A stretch of 64,000 bases of DNA from the NCBI GenBank assembly GCA_034509755.1, contig CM067539.1, positions 23,770,501-23,834,500 of the forward strand, in the 5' to 3' direction. The notes under the pieces are model-generated. The model saw only the letters and a list, made by a program, of their open reading frames with translations. It did not search any database and had not been told where the DNA came from. This document shows positions 1-11,813 of this stretch, piece after piece; the first letter of the stretch is position 1, and every line of letters starts with the position of its first letter. The position numbers were made by a program, and so were the translations under genes. This stretch comes from Anisodus tanguticus. Its lineage: Eukaryota > Streptophyta > Magnoliopsida > Solanales > Solanaceae.

Positions 1-1062
1 TAGTAAGTGGTGGAGCTCAGCCAGTCTTTAGTGTTCATAAAGGCACACAGTCCGAGGGCTGAGGTGCCCATTTCTATTATTTTCAAGATAGACCAGAAGT
101 CGAGGCTTCTAATGCAGTTATCACAACTATTATTTCGATTTGTCATCGATCTGCTTCAGTCTTATTTGATCAGGGCTATACTTTCTTCTATATGTCTACT
201 TATTTCTTTATAGGTTTGGATATACTATGTGATTTTCTTGATGTACCTATTTGTGTTTCTACTCCTATTGGGGATTCGGTAGTATTGGATCGAGTCTATC
301 AGTCTTGTGTGATTACTTTATGAAATATGACACTTGGGTGGATTTGGTTATCCTTGATATGGTGAATTTTGACATTATCCTAGGTATGGACTCGTTATCT
401 CCTTATTATGCAATTTTGGATTGTCATGCCAAGATAGTCACATTGGTTATATTAGGTATTTCGAGGTTAGAGTGGAAGGGCACTCCCAGCTCTGCACCAA
501 GAAATAGCATATCGTTCCTTCATGATAATAAGAGGTTAGAGTGGAAGGGCACTTCATGTTTCTCGAGGATCATGACATTATCATTCTTTATCATATGTGT
601 ATGTCTAATGTGGTAGCGAATGCGTTGAGACGAAAAGTGGTGAGTATGGGTAGCTTGGCGTGTTTGATCGCAGAGGAGCGTCCTTTAGATATAGAAGTTC
701 AATCATTGGCTAATAGTATGGTGAGACTTGATATTTCGGAACCGGGTAAGGTTCTGGCTTGTGTGGAGGCGAGATCGTCACTTTTAGAGCAAATTAAGGC
801 TCAACAGTTCGAGGATGCAAAGTTGTGCAAAATTCGGGATAATGTGTTGAAGAGAAAGTGCAGGGAAGGTAGATGATGAAGAGGTGTTGAGGATTAAGGG
901 GCGTGTTTGTATTCATGGTGTTGGTGGCTGGACTAGCTTGATTATTGAGGAGGCCACCTGGGAGACCGAATCAGATATGCGGGATTGATATCCCCAATTG
1001 TTTGTTTGTTTAGGTATCTTCATCTTTATTGTTCGAGGACGAATGGTTGTTTGATTGGTATA
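1..1062 (+). pseudogene. Ty3/gypsy chromovirus pol remnant (protease, RNase H linker, chromodomain tail)
   Basis: Three pieces of one gypsy polyprotein remain. At about 251-470 there is a retropepsin end with ILGMDSLSPYYAILDCHAK, which matches the ILGMDWLSPYHAILDCHAK block of plant chromoviruses. At about 545-880 the frame resumes in the RNase H to integrase linker (VVANALRRK, then MGSLACLIAEERPLDIEVQSL). The whole reverse transcriptase between them is deleted. At about 940-1000 the words EEATWETESDM match the end of a chromodomain region. Stops and frameshifts separate the pieces, so no working protein is possible. The upstream part of the element lies outside the window. The family assignment rests on remembered motif similarity, not a search. 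Confidence 0.85.
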
Positions 1063-1597
1063 TGACGTAACAACCTGTTTGGTCGCTATTTTCATTTTGA
1101 TATTTTATTCCTCAAAATATCCTTCCCGTAATTTTCTTTAGGTGTTTATAACTTACGGAGATAAGTGACGCGCTACCCCAAGCGATCAGGTTTGTTTCAG
1201 AAGGGAGATCCTAATTTTGAGTTTTCCTAAGTTTTGGAAATAAAAAGTTTGACTAAGAGTTGACTTTTTGGTAAACGTGTTCATCACTAATTTCAATGGT
1301 TCCGTTAGGTCCGGAACATGATTAATGACTTAGTCGAGCCGTTGGTTCGGGTCCCGAGGGATTCAAGAAGATTTTGGGTGGTTGGTTGTTTAGTTTTGAG
1401 AAAGTTAGAAGAATTTTGTGGAAAACTTGGTCTAATAATGTTGGATCGGTGTTTTAAGTGCGCGACCAAGTTTGTAGCGTCGATTATACTCTAGTAGCAT
1501 GTTTTGTTTGTGTCCATGAGATTCCAAACGAGTTTTGGGTGTTGGATCAGAGGTTTTTGGTTGGGTAAGTTGCTGATTTTTTCTTTTACCGGGCACC
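1063..1597 (+). mobile_element. 3' LTR of the gypsy element, truncated
   Basis: It starts TGACGTAACAACCTGTTTGG just after the chromodomain tail, where the 3' LTR of this chromovirus group is expected. It has group-typical words such as TTGACTTTTTGGTAAACG. It breaks off near 1597, where an unrelated repeat unit begins, so the LTR is incomplete. The exact 3' limit is uncertain by some tens of bases. Confidence 0.7.
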
Positions 1598-1599
1598 CT

Positions 1600-2860
1600 T
1601 CATTACGATTAGTATTAGTATGGTTTGAAGGCTAAATAGAGGGATAAAATATCTTAACAAATGTGTGTGCAATTATGATACGATTCCTAAAGGGGAAACT
1701 CTAGGATTCGAATGCGGAATTGAAAGGATAGAGGATTGAAAGCAAGATGATTCTACAAGATAGAAAGCAAGACACAAGTATAGAAATCAATAGGCAACCA
1801 AAGATATATTAAACCAAAGACCTTCTAAAGATTAATCTATAAAAGAACCTATACAATAAAGATGATTCTACAAGTGAGTGATCTCAAGTGAGAATCAAAC
1901 AAGTTTAATATACAACCAAGGAATCCATCCTAATTGTGTTATCGTTCTAATCTAACACTAATCACTATCTAACACTAAGCTGACACTACAAAGTAGCTAA
2001 CAAGAGATTTACTTTCAACTCATCAACCATCAAAAGTTACATTCTAAGCCTTGAGAACTACTATTTATAATATTAGGCATTATTACAAATCAGGCCCAAA
2101 AGTGACAATAGTCTTCAATTTGCAAAAGTAACCCAAAATGGCTTCCTCAGCTCGCAGATATAACTTGCGAAATGCAGGCTGAGCCGCATGTCACACCTAC
2201 GATTCACAGGTTGTACTACATGTGGTGTCTGGCCTTCACTTGACTCTCCATATTGGGCAAGCTCTGCGAATCGCTTGTCACGTCGCAGGTGCCACTTGCG
2301 GCTCGCAGATTGGCACTTCTTGTGACAGTTTCATTCCCGAGCTCTTCTTCACTCCAAGTGATCATCTAAATGACATATGCTCTCTTATGTAGGCTCTCAA
2401 GGGTCTCCAAAACTTCTCTTTGCATCAACATAGCTTGTAAAGCTTGGATTTCCTCGACTTGTCCTCAGATGAAGTCTTTTGAATGATTTGTGCTCCCCGA
2501 TATCATATCAAATTAGGAGGATTAACTTTTTTTAGTAAGAAAATAATGTCGTTCACTATATTTGCAGAATTGTTACAAAGTCAATTTTGAATATTTGATT
2601 GTAGTGATGTGGTTATCAATTAGATTCTTGTAATTTTTCTGCAGATGAGATGTAATTAAATGCCTTGTAACAACTAGCCATTACTAAAATGGTCAATTAG
2701 GTTGATAAATTAATTATTAAACAAAAATGACTTTTGCAATTAAAATCCTACCTAAATTGTACATAATTATGATAATTTAGACATTTACATCATAAAAAAT
2801 TTACTAATAGAAGCACTTGTAGAGAACTTATAATGTGAATGCTTGCAAAAGTAAATTTAT
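1600..2860 (+). repeat. Repeat unit A, copy 1 (interrupted by the solo LTR)
   Basis: The unit runs 1600-1675 and 2511-2860, interrupted by the solo LTR. It begins near TTAGTATTAGTATGGTTTGAAGG and ends near CTTGCAAAAGTAAATTTAT. It is repeated in direct orientation at about 3645-4090 and in inverted orientation at about 2859-3170. No coding frame is seen. It looks like a non-autonomous element, perhaps MITE-like, but I do not recognise the family. Confidence 0.7.
1676..2510. mobile_element. Solo LTR (835 bp) with 5-bp target-site duplication AATTA
   Basis: The block begins TGATACGATT and ends GATATCATATCA, the TG...CA form of an LTR. It is flanked on both sides by AATTA (1671-1675 and 2511-2515). 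The flanks rejoin cleanly: the repeat unit broken at 1675 continues at 2511 and matches the uninterrupted copy near 3720-3760. No PBS, PPT or coding frame is present, so this looks like an LTR left after LTR-LTR recombination. The parent family is not recognised and orientation cannot be set. Confidence 0.75.
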
Positions 2861-3170
2861 AATTAATTTATCAACCCAATTAATCATGTTAATAATGGTC
2901 AGTTGTTACAAAGATTTTAATTATATCTCATCTACATAAAATTACAAGAATCTAATTGATAAGCACATCACTATAAGCAAATATTCAAAATTGGCTTGTA
3001 AAGAATTGTCTAACTGTGGTGGACAACACTATTTTCATATTAAAAAGAGATAAATATATCAACTAATCCTCATAATTGCACACACATCTGATAAGATATA
3101 TTTTCTTCAGAATTTAATTATATACACATCTAATTATGTACCCCTCAAACCACTCTATTTCTCAATATTG
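2859..3170 (-). repeat. Repeat unit A, inverted copy 2
   Basis: The reverse complement of this span matches unit A: for example CAAATATTCAAAATTGGC here pairs with CAATTTTGAATATTTG at 2582. Copy 1 and copy 2 form arms of about 300 bp around a loop of roughly 130 bp (about 2730-2858). The inner part of the unit is missing in this copy. Confidence 0.75.
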
Positions 3171-3530
3171 TTTTGAGTAAAATTTCTCTCTTTCATCTTG
3201 CTGGTAGAGAAAAAAATAAATTCTTCTTCTGAAATTAACAATTATCGTGAAATAATACCTTACGTGCCCCTAATCGATATTGTTCAAATAGGGGTATGTT
3301 GTCTCTCAATAGTGATTTATTTTTTATTTTTTAGTGTTTTGTATAAAAAAAAATTAAGATGAAAATTTCACTATTGAAAGACAACATACCTCTATTTGAA
3401 TAATATCAAATGCGGGCACACAAGATATTATTTCACGGCAATTGTTAATTTCAGAAGATAGATCCATTTTTTCTCTACAAGCAAAATAAGTGAGAAATTT
3501 TACTCAAAACAATATTGAGAAATAAATTGG
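3160..3530. repeat. Second inverted repeat, arms of about 155 bp
   Basis: The left arm (about 3160-3316) and right arm (about 3373-3530) are reverse complements. GGTATGTTGTCT at 3293 pairs with AGACAACATACC at 3377, and CAATATTGTTTTGAGTAAAA pairs with its complement near 3510. The spacer is about 55 bp. The arms are distinct from unit A but abut its inverted copy. A transcript through it would fold into a long hairpin. Confidence 0.8.
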
Positions 3531-3644
3531 TTGAAATTGAAACCAATTTAGGTTGAAAACAATAGTGCTCATACCTAAAGCGGTAAACCAGATACCTATT
3601 ACAGGCCAATTAACTAGAAAGAAAATTCACCCAACGAGAGTTAT

Positions 3645-4090
3645 TGAAATTAGCATTAGTGTGGTTTGAAGGTTAAATAGAGAGATGTATATATAGCTAA
3701 ATTGTAAAGAAAAAAATATCTTAACAGATGTGTGTGTAATTATGAGGATTACCTCTTTTTAGTAAGAAAATAATGTTGTTCACTATATTTGGACAATTCC
3801 TTACAAGTCAATTTTGAATATTTTGTAGTGATGTGGCTTCAAGTAGATTCTTGTAATTTGTTCCTGTAAATGAGCTGTAATTAAAATTCGTGTAACAACT
3901 GTCCATTACTAGAATGGTCAATTGGATTGATAAATTAATTATTAAATAAATATGACTTTTGCGATTAAATTCCTATCTAAATTGCACATGGTTCGGATAA
4001 TTTGGACATTTACATCATACAAAAATTATTAATAGAAGCACTTGTAGAAGAACTTATAATGTGTGCTTGCAAAAGTAAATTCATAATGTT
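3645..4090 (+). repeat. Repeat unit A, copy 3 (uninterrupted)
   Basis: This is the full-length reference copy for unit A. It has the left part (GTGTGGTTTGAAGG), the middle (GTGTGTGTAATTATGAGGATTA, where copy 1 carries the solo LTR) and the right part (GCTTGCAAAAGTAAATTC) in one run. It is in direct orientation to copy 1. Confidence 0.75.
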
Positions 4091-4342
4091 TTTTGGTAAA
4101 GCTTTTCAATAATCTAATTTGAATTTTGAAGAGTTATATGTGTAAACACCTATTTTTTTTATATAATTTTATATCTTTTTAGCTATCATGTCCTTGTTTA
4201 GGCTTGATATCCACTTTCCCATAAATGATGCAACAACCGAAGATCCTAAGGCATGATAGTACTCATGACATGATTGAGTGTCCAATGATTACTTTTTGAT
4301 TTATTTTTAAAAGATACCATTGTTTTGAAGTTTTACATTTTA

Positions 4343-4490
4343 TAGGTAAAACTTTAAGATTTTATTATTGAGTCTCACAATGGTACGTTTAGTCGGGCAA
4401 TGATAGTTAGATCACCTATTTTGAGTAATGACACACACGGCCAAAACATGTGTGTCGACCTCATGATTGTCTTTTTATGATTTTTTTTTT
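4343..4490. repeat. Left copy of a ~145-bp direct duplication
   Basis: The sequence from TATAGGTAAAACTTTAAG through TGTCTTTTTATGATTTTT recurs almost unchanged at about 5455-5600. The two copies bracket the SINE and SINE-like tandem array. The copy is far longer than a target-site duplication. The right-hand junction occurs at shared TATAGGTAAAAC, which points to a rearrangement at microhomology. Confidence 0.8.
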
Positions 4491-4770
4491 TTGATAATCC
4501 AGGTTTCTAGGCTTACGCCTGACTACTTCACTGGTATTACCCAGACGTCCTGGAGGTAATAACACCGGTCCTTCAATAACTATCACCAGGTAAATCGCGG
4601 GATGTGCTCCGGTGACCAGTTTTCTGGGAGCGTACAGCTGATCAATGAGACAAGGTCAAATTCCCCAACATGCATAATTTCTTCGTGCTTGCGGGGAATC
4701 GAACCCACGTTGTCCCATGCCAGAGCGCCTTATAGCGCCCAGGCTTTGCCACTGGACTATGCCCCGGAGG
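4481..4770 (-). mobile_element. tRNA-derived SINE, minus strand
   Basis: Read on the minus strand it starts GGGGCATAGTCCAGTGGC. TAGTCCAGTGG fits the RNA polymerase III box A consensus exactly, and GGTTCGATTCC a little downstream fits box B exactly. The body ends in an A-rich tail, seen on the plus strand as the T run at about 4480-4491. About 290 bp with a tRNA-like head and A tail is what plant SINEs look like. No matching target duplication was found, consistent with later rearrangement of the locus. Confidence 0.8.
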
Positions 4771-4772
4771 AC

Positions 4773-5456
4773 TAACTGTGGTAGGGTAAACTTTTTAAAG
4801 TGACTGGTCCCACCGCATTACGGCCCTATACCCCAGAAAATCTCACCTCCGGCCTGGCCCTACGGATTAGTATACACCACTTGGCCCTACGCGTATGGAG
4901 AGATTTTTTGGGGGAACACAGTTCCACTCTCGCCGATCGATGACTCGAACACGGAACCTCGACAAAGAATACCCTAATGTATTGGCCACTGGGCCAAACA
5001 CTTTGGATTAAACTGTGGTAGGGTAAACTTTTTAAAGTGACTGATCCCACCGCATTACGGCCCCATACCCCGAAAACACCACTTCCGGCCCGGCCCTACG
5101 GATTAGTATACACCGCTTGGCCCTACGCGTATGGAGGGATTTTTTGGGGGAACACAGCTCCACTCTCGCCGATCGAAGACTCGAACACGGAACCTCGTAC
5201 AACAATACCCTAATGTATTGGCCACCGGGCCAAACACTTTGGATAAAACTAAGGTAGGGTAAACTTTTTAAAGTGACCGGTCCCACCGCATTACGGCCCC
5301 ATACCCCGTAAAAACCCCACCTCCCGCCTGGCCCTACGGATTTGTATACACCGCTTGGCCCTACGCGTATGGAGGGATTTTTTTGGGGGAACACAGTTCC
5401 ACTCTCGCTGATCAGAGGACTCGAACACGGAACCTCAGACAGCAATACCCTAATGT
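4773..5456 (-). repeat. Three tandem SINE-like units, period 236-237 bp
   Basis: The marker GTAGGGTAAACTTTTTAAAG occurs at 4781, 5018 and 5254, giving periods of 237 and 236 bp. The third unit is cut off at 5456. On the minus strand each unit holds a box A-like word (TTGGCCCGGTGG in unit 2) and a box B-like word (TGTTCGAGTC), so each resembles a tRNA-derived SINE. No A tails separate the units. The open frames seen here on the minus strand only reflect the repeat and are not genes. Confidence 0.8.
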
Positions 5457-5600
5457 ATAGGTAAAACTTTAAGATTTTATTATTGAGTCTCACAATGGTA
5501 CGTTTAGTCGGGAAATGACAGTTAGATCACCTATTTTGAGTAATGACACACACGGCCAAAACATGTGTGTCGACCTCATGATTGTCTTTTTATGATTTTT
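5455..5600. repeat. Right copy of the ~145-bp direct duplication
   Basis: This copy nearly matches 4343-4490 and continues without break into unique sequence (TTTCATATCATGTTTGGG). The left copy instead runs into the SINE tail, so this side probably keeps the original arrangement. Confidence 0.8.
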
Positions 5601-5958
5601 CATATCATGTTTGGGATACATTTGATGTTCAATAGTGTTGGGTGCTCTTTCCATGACCAAAAGAACACTATGGTTGGTAGATTTTGAAACTATAGGCAAT
5701 GACTATTTTTCGATTGCATAGGTTAAAAAAATGGGCAAGTACACAGATAGCCACTTGGAGGACGCTATTTAAGACACAGTAGAAAATTATAAAATATTTA
5801 ATATTTAGTCTCTTTAGGATTATTTTCAGAGAGATTGAAGTTGAGATCCAGACTGAAGTTAGAAAAAAGATTATGTTTGATCTTTGTTCACTCTGCTTCT
5901 TGCATTACCGACTTTCTTTCATAGCTACAGTAAAATGTATTCAAAATCTGACTGTATT
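5601..5958. other. No gene seen; AT-rich spacer
   Basis: There is no convincing coding frame or repeat boundary here. The 86-residue minus-strand frame at 5925-6185 is the reverse of a gypsy reverse-transcriptase remnant and is not a gene. Confidence 0.5.
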
Positions 5959-6757
5959 TCAATTTTCACTGTATTCAAGTCAGATTTTTCAGAGTTTTTT
6001 CTAATAGACTTGTCTGGTATGCCACCTGATTGATATGTTGATTTCTGTATTGATTTAGAGCCAAACACTCTGTCTATTTCTATTCCTCCATATTGAATGA
6101 CACTGCCAGAGTTGAATGAGTAATTGCAAGACTTGTTGAGTAAGGGATTCATTAGACCTAGTGTTTTTCCTTGGGGTGCTCCCATGTTATTTGTGAATAC
6201 GAAGGAAGGTATTATGCGGATGTATATTGACTAGCGAAAATTAAACAAGGTTACAATCATGAACAAGTACTCAATACCCCACATTGATGACTAATTTGAT
6301 CAACTTCAGGGTGCTTTAGTCTTTTCTAAGATTAATTTGAGGTTATGTTATCATTAGTTGAAGACTAGAGCAGATGATATTTCAAAGACAACTTTCAGGA
6401 CCCTCTATGGTCACTACGAGTTCTTGGTCATGTCCTTTGGGCTTACCAATGTCCCCACACCTTTCATAGATTTGCTGAATGTGGTTTTCAAGACCTATTT
6501 GTATTCCTTCATCGTTATCTTCATCGATGATATTTTGGTTTATTCTCGTAGTAGGGAGGATCATGAGAAGCATTTGAGGATTGTGCTTGGGTTGTTGAGG
6601 AGAAAGAACTAAATGCCAAGTTTTCAAAGATAAATTTTTGCTTAGCTCGGTAGCATTTTTGGGACATGTGGTGTATAAGGATTATATCATGGTAGATCCT
6701 AAGAAGATTGAGGCAATTCGAGATTGGGTTAGACCTACTTCGATGACTGAACAAATT
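5959..6757 (+). pseudogene. Ty3/gypsy reverse transcriptase remnant
   Basis: The translation follows the standard plant gypsy RT. It starts near DLSGMPPD, then [17 protein letters not shown] in broken form, [35 protein letters not shown] words at 6400-6450, and the catalytic box as [30 protein letters not shown] at about 6500-6600 (catalytic pair in FIDD). It ends with VAFLGHVV and PKKIEAIRDWVRPTSMTE at 6655-6750. In-frame stops and frameshifts are frequent, so it is dead. It joins an unrelated gag at about 6757-6800. Confidence 0.9.
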
Positions 6758-8437
6758 TGGCATGCTAGTGGGACCATATGTGAATTAATAACAAATTTTG
6801 ATTCTCCAGGTCAGGATCGTTCTTGGCGTATGCGCCTAAGGTCCGGTAAGAAAATGAACCCAGAGTCTAGTCCACGTCCTAAACAAAATCCTCCTAGAAG
6901 GAACAACGAACCAACATCCTCATCGGGTATGCCTACATTGGTTGATACCCATCCACTTCCCCCATCAACCCAAGTTGTGGAAGAATTTAGCGAATCTAAA
7001 GGTCCAACCATAATGACCACGTCTTTTATTAGACAACAGATCGACTTAGGCATCCACGATATTACCAAGTTTTTAAACAGTTGACTGACATTGTGAAGCC
7101 GATGGTACATAACGAGGTTCATCAAGCGAGGGATATGGAAACCAACCGAATGCACCCAGGAGAATGTTCGACTAGTTCTGCCATCCCTCTGACGAGCGGT
7201 GCTGTTCAGCATGAGACCGTGACTCTCTGTGTTGTTCCTCAGCTGCATGTGCATCAGCTAGTGCCTACTCAGGTGCAACCGGTAGCGCACCTAGGAACAG
7301 AAGCCCAATCGCCTTGCAACCAGCACACTGAGTTATCACCGAACCTTGGGGGGCAAAATGTGGCACTTGACCAAGCGAGTCTGCAGTATGGGCAGATTAA
7401 CATGGCTCGGAGACCATTTCAGGCTCTAGGACACTTTGGATTGCCACTCATTATGCCGTACGTTTCTACGAACGGCCCTACGATGTAGGCGAACAATGTT
7501 GGCTAGCCGAATTGGCAGCTTATGGCCCCTGTCTATGACTTAGCTCGGCTATCTGGTGACGATGTTTACAGTGGAATACCATTCCAGCAGTCATTACCAG
7601 TACCCAATCCATACCTTCCATGAAGCATAAATTTTCTAAGAACGTCCGACGTCCGAGGAGAGCACCATGGAATACTGTTCCACCTTATCCTTATGCTCCG
7701 TTAGCCGTTCCATGAGCTCTGGTTGCAGGCTTTGGTGTCCATACCCAACAACAGCAATGGGGCATTACCCCACCTATTGGTAATGGCCAGCAGACCACCT
7801 ACAACCTTCAAAACCTTGTCTAACAAAGTGCAGAATGGAGGCCGCTAGTGTAGAACGCCTACCAACCGAATCCAATCGAGAATCGGCAGGGGACATCACA
7901 ACTGATAAACCCAAAAATTATTGTTAATACCATGCGGAGATACTTTGGCATCCAACTGAAACCTTTGGACATGCCTGTTTATATGAAGTCTTACCCCGAT
8001 TGGGTAGATCGGATAACATCTTTGTCAAGGGGCTTCAAAACACCGGAGTTTGTCATCTTCTCCTGCGATGATGTCAAATCCATTATCGAGCACATCGATA
8101 GATTTACTGCTAATGCGGCGAGGCTGGCCAGAATGAGTATCACAAGTTGCAGCTATTTCCTCTATATCTAACATGAACAACCTTCGCATAGTACTCCTCT
8201 TTGGCTCCTGATTCCGTACAGAGCTGGGCTGACATGGAGCGTTACTTCCATGATAGGTTCTATTGGCCCCAACCTCAGGTTACCATGATTGATATAACGA
8301 ATCTCAAGTAGCAGGTCGATGATTTGGTTGCTGATTTTATCGAGAGATTTAGAAAGAAGATTGGAAAATACACCTACACTTCCCCGAGTCTGAGTGTGCC
8401 CACATGATAATCAACGACATGCACCCTCAGTTAAAGG

Positions 8438-11400
8438 TAGGCGTGGCCAGTGGGCCGGGATCGGGATCGGCGGGATCAGGTCGGGGCGAGACGGGGGGGG
8501 AGGGGTGGGATCGGGACAGGCGAGATTCGCCGCCGTCCCATCCCGTCGGGTCGGGATCGGGATCGGGATCAGGATTCTTTTTTTTTGCACTTAATTTAAA
8601 AAATAACATATATATAAAATAACTCAATAATTAAACAAGATAGTGTAATAAAAATATCCCAATGTTGTTTTTGTGCCTTTTATATTATTTAATATACATA
8701 TGATTTTTTTTGTAATACAAATACAATTGTCAAAAATTGCAATTTTGTGGTGTTGTTCAAAAGTTGCAAATTACATAGTAAAATTGCAATTAAAAAATTA
8801 TATTTTGAATAAAACATGTTCTAGTTTCTTGATAATTTCTTGTGGTTCTTCGGTTGAAATTGGTATTTGTTGGTCAAATTGCTCCACGTCGCTTCCACCA
8901 CCTTCGGATAAGATTTCGTTGTAGTTTTCGTCTTCTTCTTCATTGATATCCGGCTAACCGCACCTTCTCCGCTCCGCTCGTATCCAATCTCTGAATAATA
9001 CTACAATCTCCAAGCTTGTCTCCGGCTAATGAGTGTCTGTACTCTCCTATTTGATATCTGCCGGCAGAAAAAGCGCTTTCAGACACCGTTGATGACGCTT
9101 GAAAGTTCAAAACATTTCGGGCCATCATTGAAAGTGTCGAAAATGTCTTCTCATTCCCCCTCCAGTATTTCAACAAGTCTTCACGTCCTTCTTTATTGAG
9201 AACTGCTTGGTACGGTACAGAACCCTGCAAAACAAAAATATCAAACTCGGTAATTTGGTTAGTAGCGGTACAACCGCACATTATATTTCTAAGGCTTTCA
9301 ATACTAGCCGCAGAAACATCATGTCTTTTGTGAGGTTGTGTTGAAGAAGACGATGGTATGGAAGCCGGTAGGTTACTAGCACATTCTTGTTGGTAAAATC
9401 TATATACTTTTTTGCATTCGTCTTCTACGCTAGACAACACTTCTTCTTTAGTTTGTTCAATAGGTGGTGGGTGATTTGAATTTTTGGGACTTGGAGGTGG
9501 TAGTACTTCTATACAATCGTAAATAGTTTCAATAAGTGATTTAGTACCGTCCATTTTAATAGTCGAATTTAATACATCACCACTAATATAAATAGTGGGA
9601 ATAGGAATAATTTTTTTTTTTGATAAATATTTTTTAATAGCTGCTTTATAAGTTGATTTTTCCATATATTCACTAAGTAATAAAAATATTAGAGCTATAT
9701 AAAATAACATAGTTGAAATAGTAGGATAATATATACCGGAAAAATCTTTTGTTGCTTGAAAACAATTCTCTAAAAATACAATAAGTTCAAAAAAAATTCC
9801 CCAATCGCTATCTACAACCATATCAGCTGGATTTTGATTATGAGAGTTAAAAAATAAAGTTATAGATTTTCTATAGTCATAAGCAACAAATAGTTGCTCG
9901 TATAAAGAATTTCACCTAGTGAGTACTTCTTCTGGAATTTTTCTATAAGGTAGTTGGCAATCGTGACAAGTTTTTTTATATTCTTTTCTTCGTTATATTC
10001 TATTATTTTTAAAAATAAAGTTTATAGCAAATTGTATTTTACTAAGAATGTCTTCAAAAAGTGATAGACCATCCTTTACAATTAAGTTATATACATGACA
10101 CACACATTTTATATGAAAATAATCTGGAAAAGATGGAGTTAAACTATTTTTTAAAATTGTAATAGCGTAATTGTTAGAAGAAGCGTTATCTAATGTAATA
10201 GTCATAATTTTATCAGTTATTCCGTAATAATCACACACTTTGATAAATATTTTCTGCAATAAAAGTACCAGTGTGCTTATCATCTATATATCTATACGCT
10301 AAGATACATTTTTGCATAGACCATTTATAATCTATCCAATGACAGGTTACCGTTAAATAATCATAGCCGTCAGTACTATGACCTATATCAGAAGTGATAG
10401 TCACTTTGCCATTAAAATAATATAATGAATAACGTAAATATTGTTGATATTCATGTGCGAATTTAAATACATCTCTCTTAACAGTTAATCTAGGAAAACC
10501 GTTAACAACAAGATTATACATATCTCTAATGTAATGAATAAAATCGGGAGATGAAGGAAATAAAAAAGGCAAACCCTCCACAACAACTAATTTTGCTATT
10601 GCTTCCCTATCTCTGTGTTTATCATATTTAGGACCTACAATTCCCCCCGTTATAGGGTTAATTTGATTTTGTACTTGGTCCAGGACAGTATGTGAACCTT
10701 GTCCCAATGGATCGGACGTTTGCGCACCCGGTTTTAAAGCCTCGTATTGGGCATACCTAGCTGGATGAGCCCTTATTACATGTCTCATTAAACCCCCGTC
10801 CCACCTTGACCTTTTTAAATTTTAAATTTTAAAACATCTTTACAAATTTTACATCTAGCTACTTGATTCTCTACGTCCCTATCAAAAAATATTCATGCAT
10901 TTGATTTTAATGTTCGTTTTGCTGGACCTCGTCTCATACTAGGGGAAAGAAGAGGCATTTAAGTTGAAGGTGCACTAGTGGGTGTGTTGTCATCTACATT
11001 AGTGGGTGTATCATCTAGATCATCGTCTAAATTAAAGTCTTATTGAGTACCATAAAATAGCTCCTCGTCTAAATCTAATGGCATTGTAGGAAAATGTTCA
11101 GTATCAACAAAATCATCTTGTGTAGGAATAGGATTCTGTCTAGAAATAGGACCCTTGCCCTTGTTGCCCCTACTAGAAAAAGCATGACCCCTACCCGTAT
11201 GCATACGTTTAAATCATTCCATTATAAATTTATAATTATACTAATAAATAATTAAAGTAAGTGAAATTAAGTGCGCTAAATAAAATAAACAAACAATAAT
11301 AATTTAATGAAGGAACGAATGTACCAAACAACGACGTAACGTCGACGTATAATCGAGAGGTTGAAAATTGAAACTTTGCTCGATGGAAGATCCTCAAGCT

Positions 11401-11813
11401 AGTTGCCAACTTCACTCGCAAATGAATAAATAAAATTGAATATTTAGTAGACAATGTAGACTTGTAGAGAGGTAGATTGAGAGATTAGAGAGATTGTAGG
11501 AAGATTTGTGAGAAAGATGAAGAGAAAATGAAGTATTTATAGTTGGGAAATTGGGTTAAAGTGTAAATATAATAACTTATGGGTTAAAAATAAATATTAA
11601 GGGGGTAGGGGAGTTGGGGGAGGGGGGAGGCCAAAAATGGTCGTTGCACAAAGGCCAAAATGTAAAATGGCCATTGGTACAATGACTATTTTTGCAAAAG
11701 GGGGATTTCGGGCTGGACCGGGACCGGGATCGGGTCGGGACTGACGGGCTTGGGGCGGGACCGGGGCGGTGTCGGGGCGGGACCTAGCTGACCCGGCCCA
11801 CTGGCCAGCCTTA
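8438..11813 (-). mobile_element. hAT element copy 1 (3376 bp), TSD GTTAAAGG
   Basis: The ends are TAGGCGTGGCCAGTGGGCC (left) and, reading inward on the minus strand, TAAGGCTGGCCAGTGGGCC (right). Exact 8-bp duplications GTTAAAGG flank it (8430-8437 and 11814-11821), the diagnostic length for hAT. The outer 100-150 bp at each end are GC-rich arrays of GGGATCGGG-like words, while the body is AT-rich. It carries a broken minus-strand transposase. It is inserted in a gypsy gag frame that resumes exactly beyond the duplication. The same family recurs at 30583 and 50011. Confidence 0.95.
8798..11222 (-). pseudogene. hAT transposase (BED finger / hATC), copy 1, broken
   Basis: Reading down from an ATG at 11222 there is an early stop (second codon after Glu), further stops near 11040 and 10960, and a frame break near the BED finger (10800-10860). 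The catalytic-core region is recognisable: TITSDIGHST at about 10390 (first Asp of the RNase H-like fold) and TLDNASSNNYAI at about 10170. The C-terminal half is intact as one frame of 293 residues (9821-8940). It contains the hATC dimerisation block RGNEKTFSTLSMMARNVL, QASSTVSESAFSAGR and HSLAGDKLGD. It cannot make a full protein, although the hATC part is the best preserved of the three copies. Confidence 0.9.

Noticed and set aside
4680..4770. True tRNA gene (perfect box A and B)
   Set aside because: The sequence does not fold as a full tRNA and continues into a 290-bp SINE body with an A tail.
4826..5493. Minus-strand frames of 74 and 153 residues
   Set aside because: They repeat with the 236-237-bp tandem period and lie in SINE-like units.
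8394..8627. Gly/Arg/Pro-Asp repeat frames on both strands at the hAT ends (also 33774-34098, 49784-50293, 53297-53671)
   Set aside because: They are translations of the GC-rich subterminal arrays in several frames at once; no start context, domain or conservation supports a protein.
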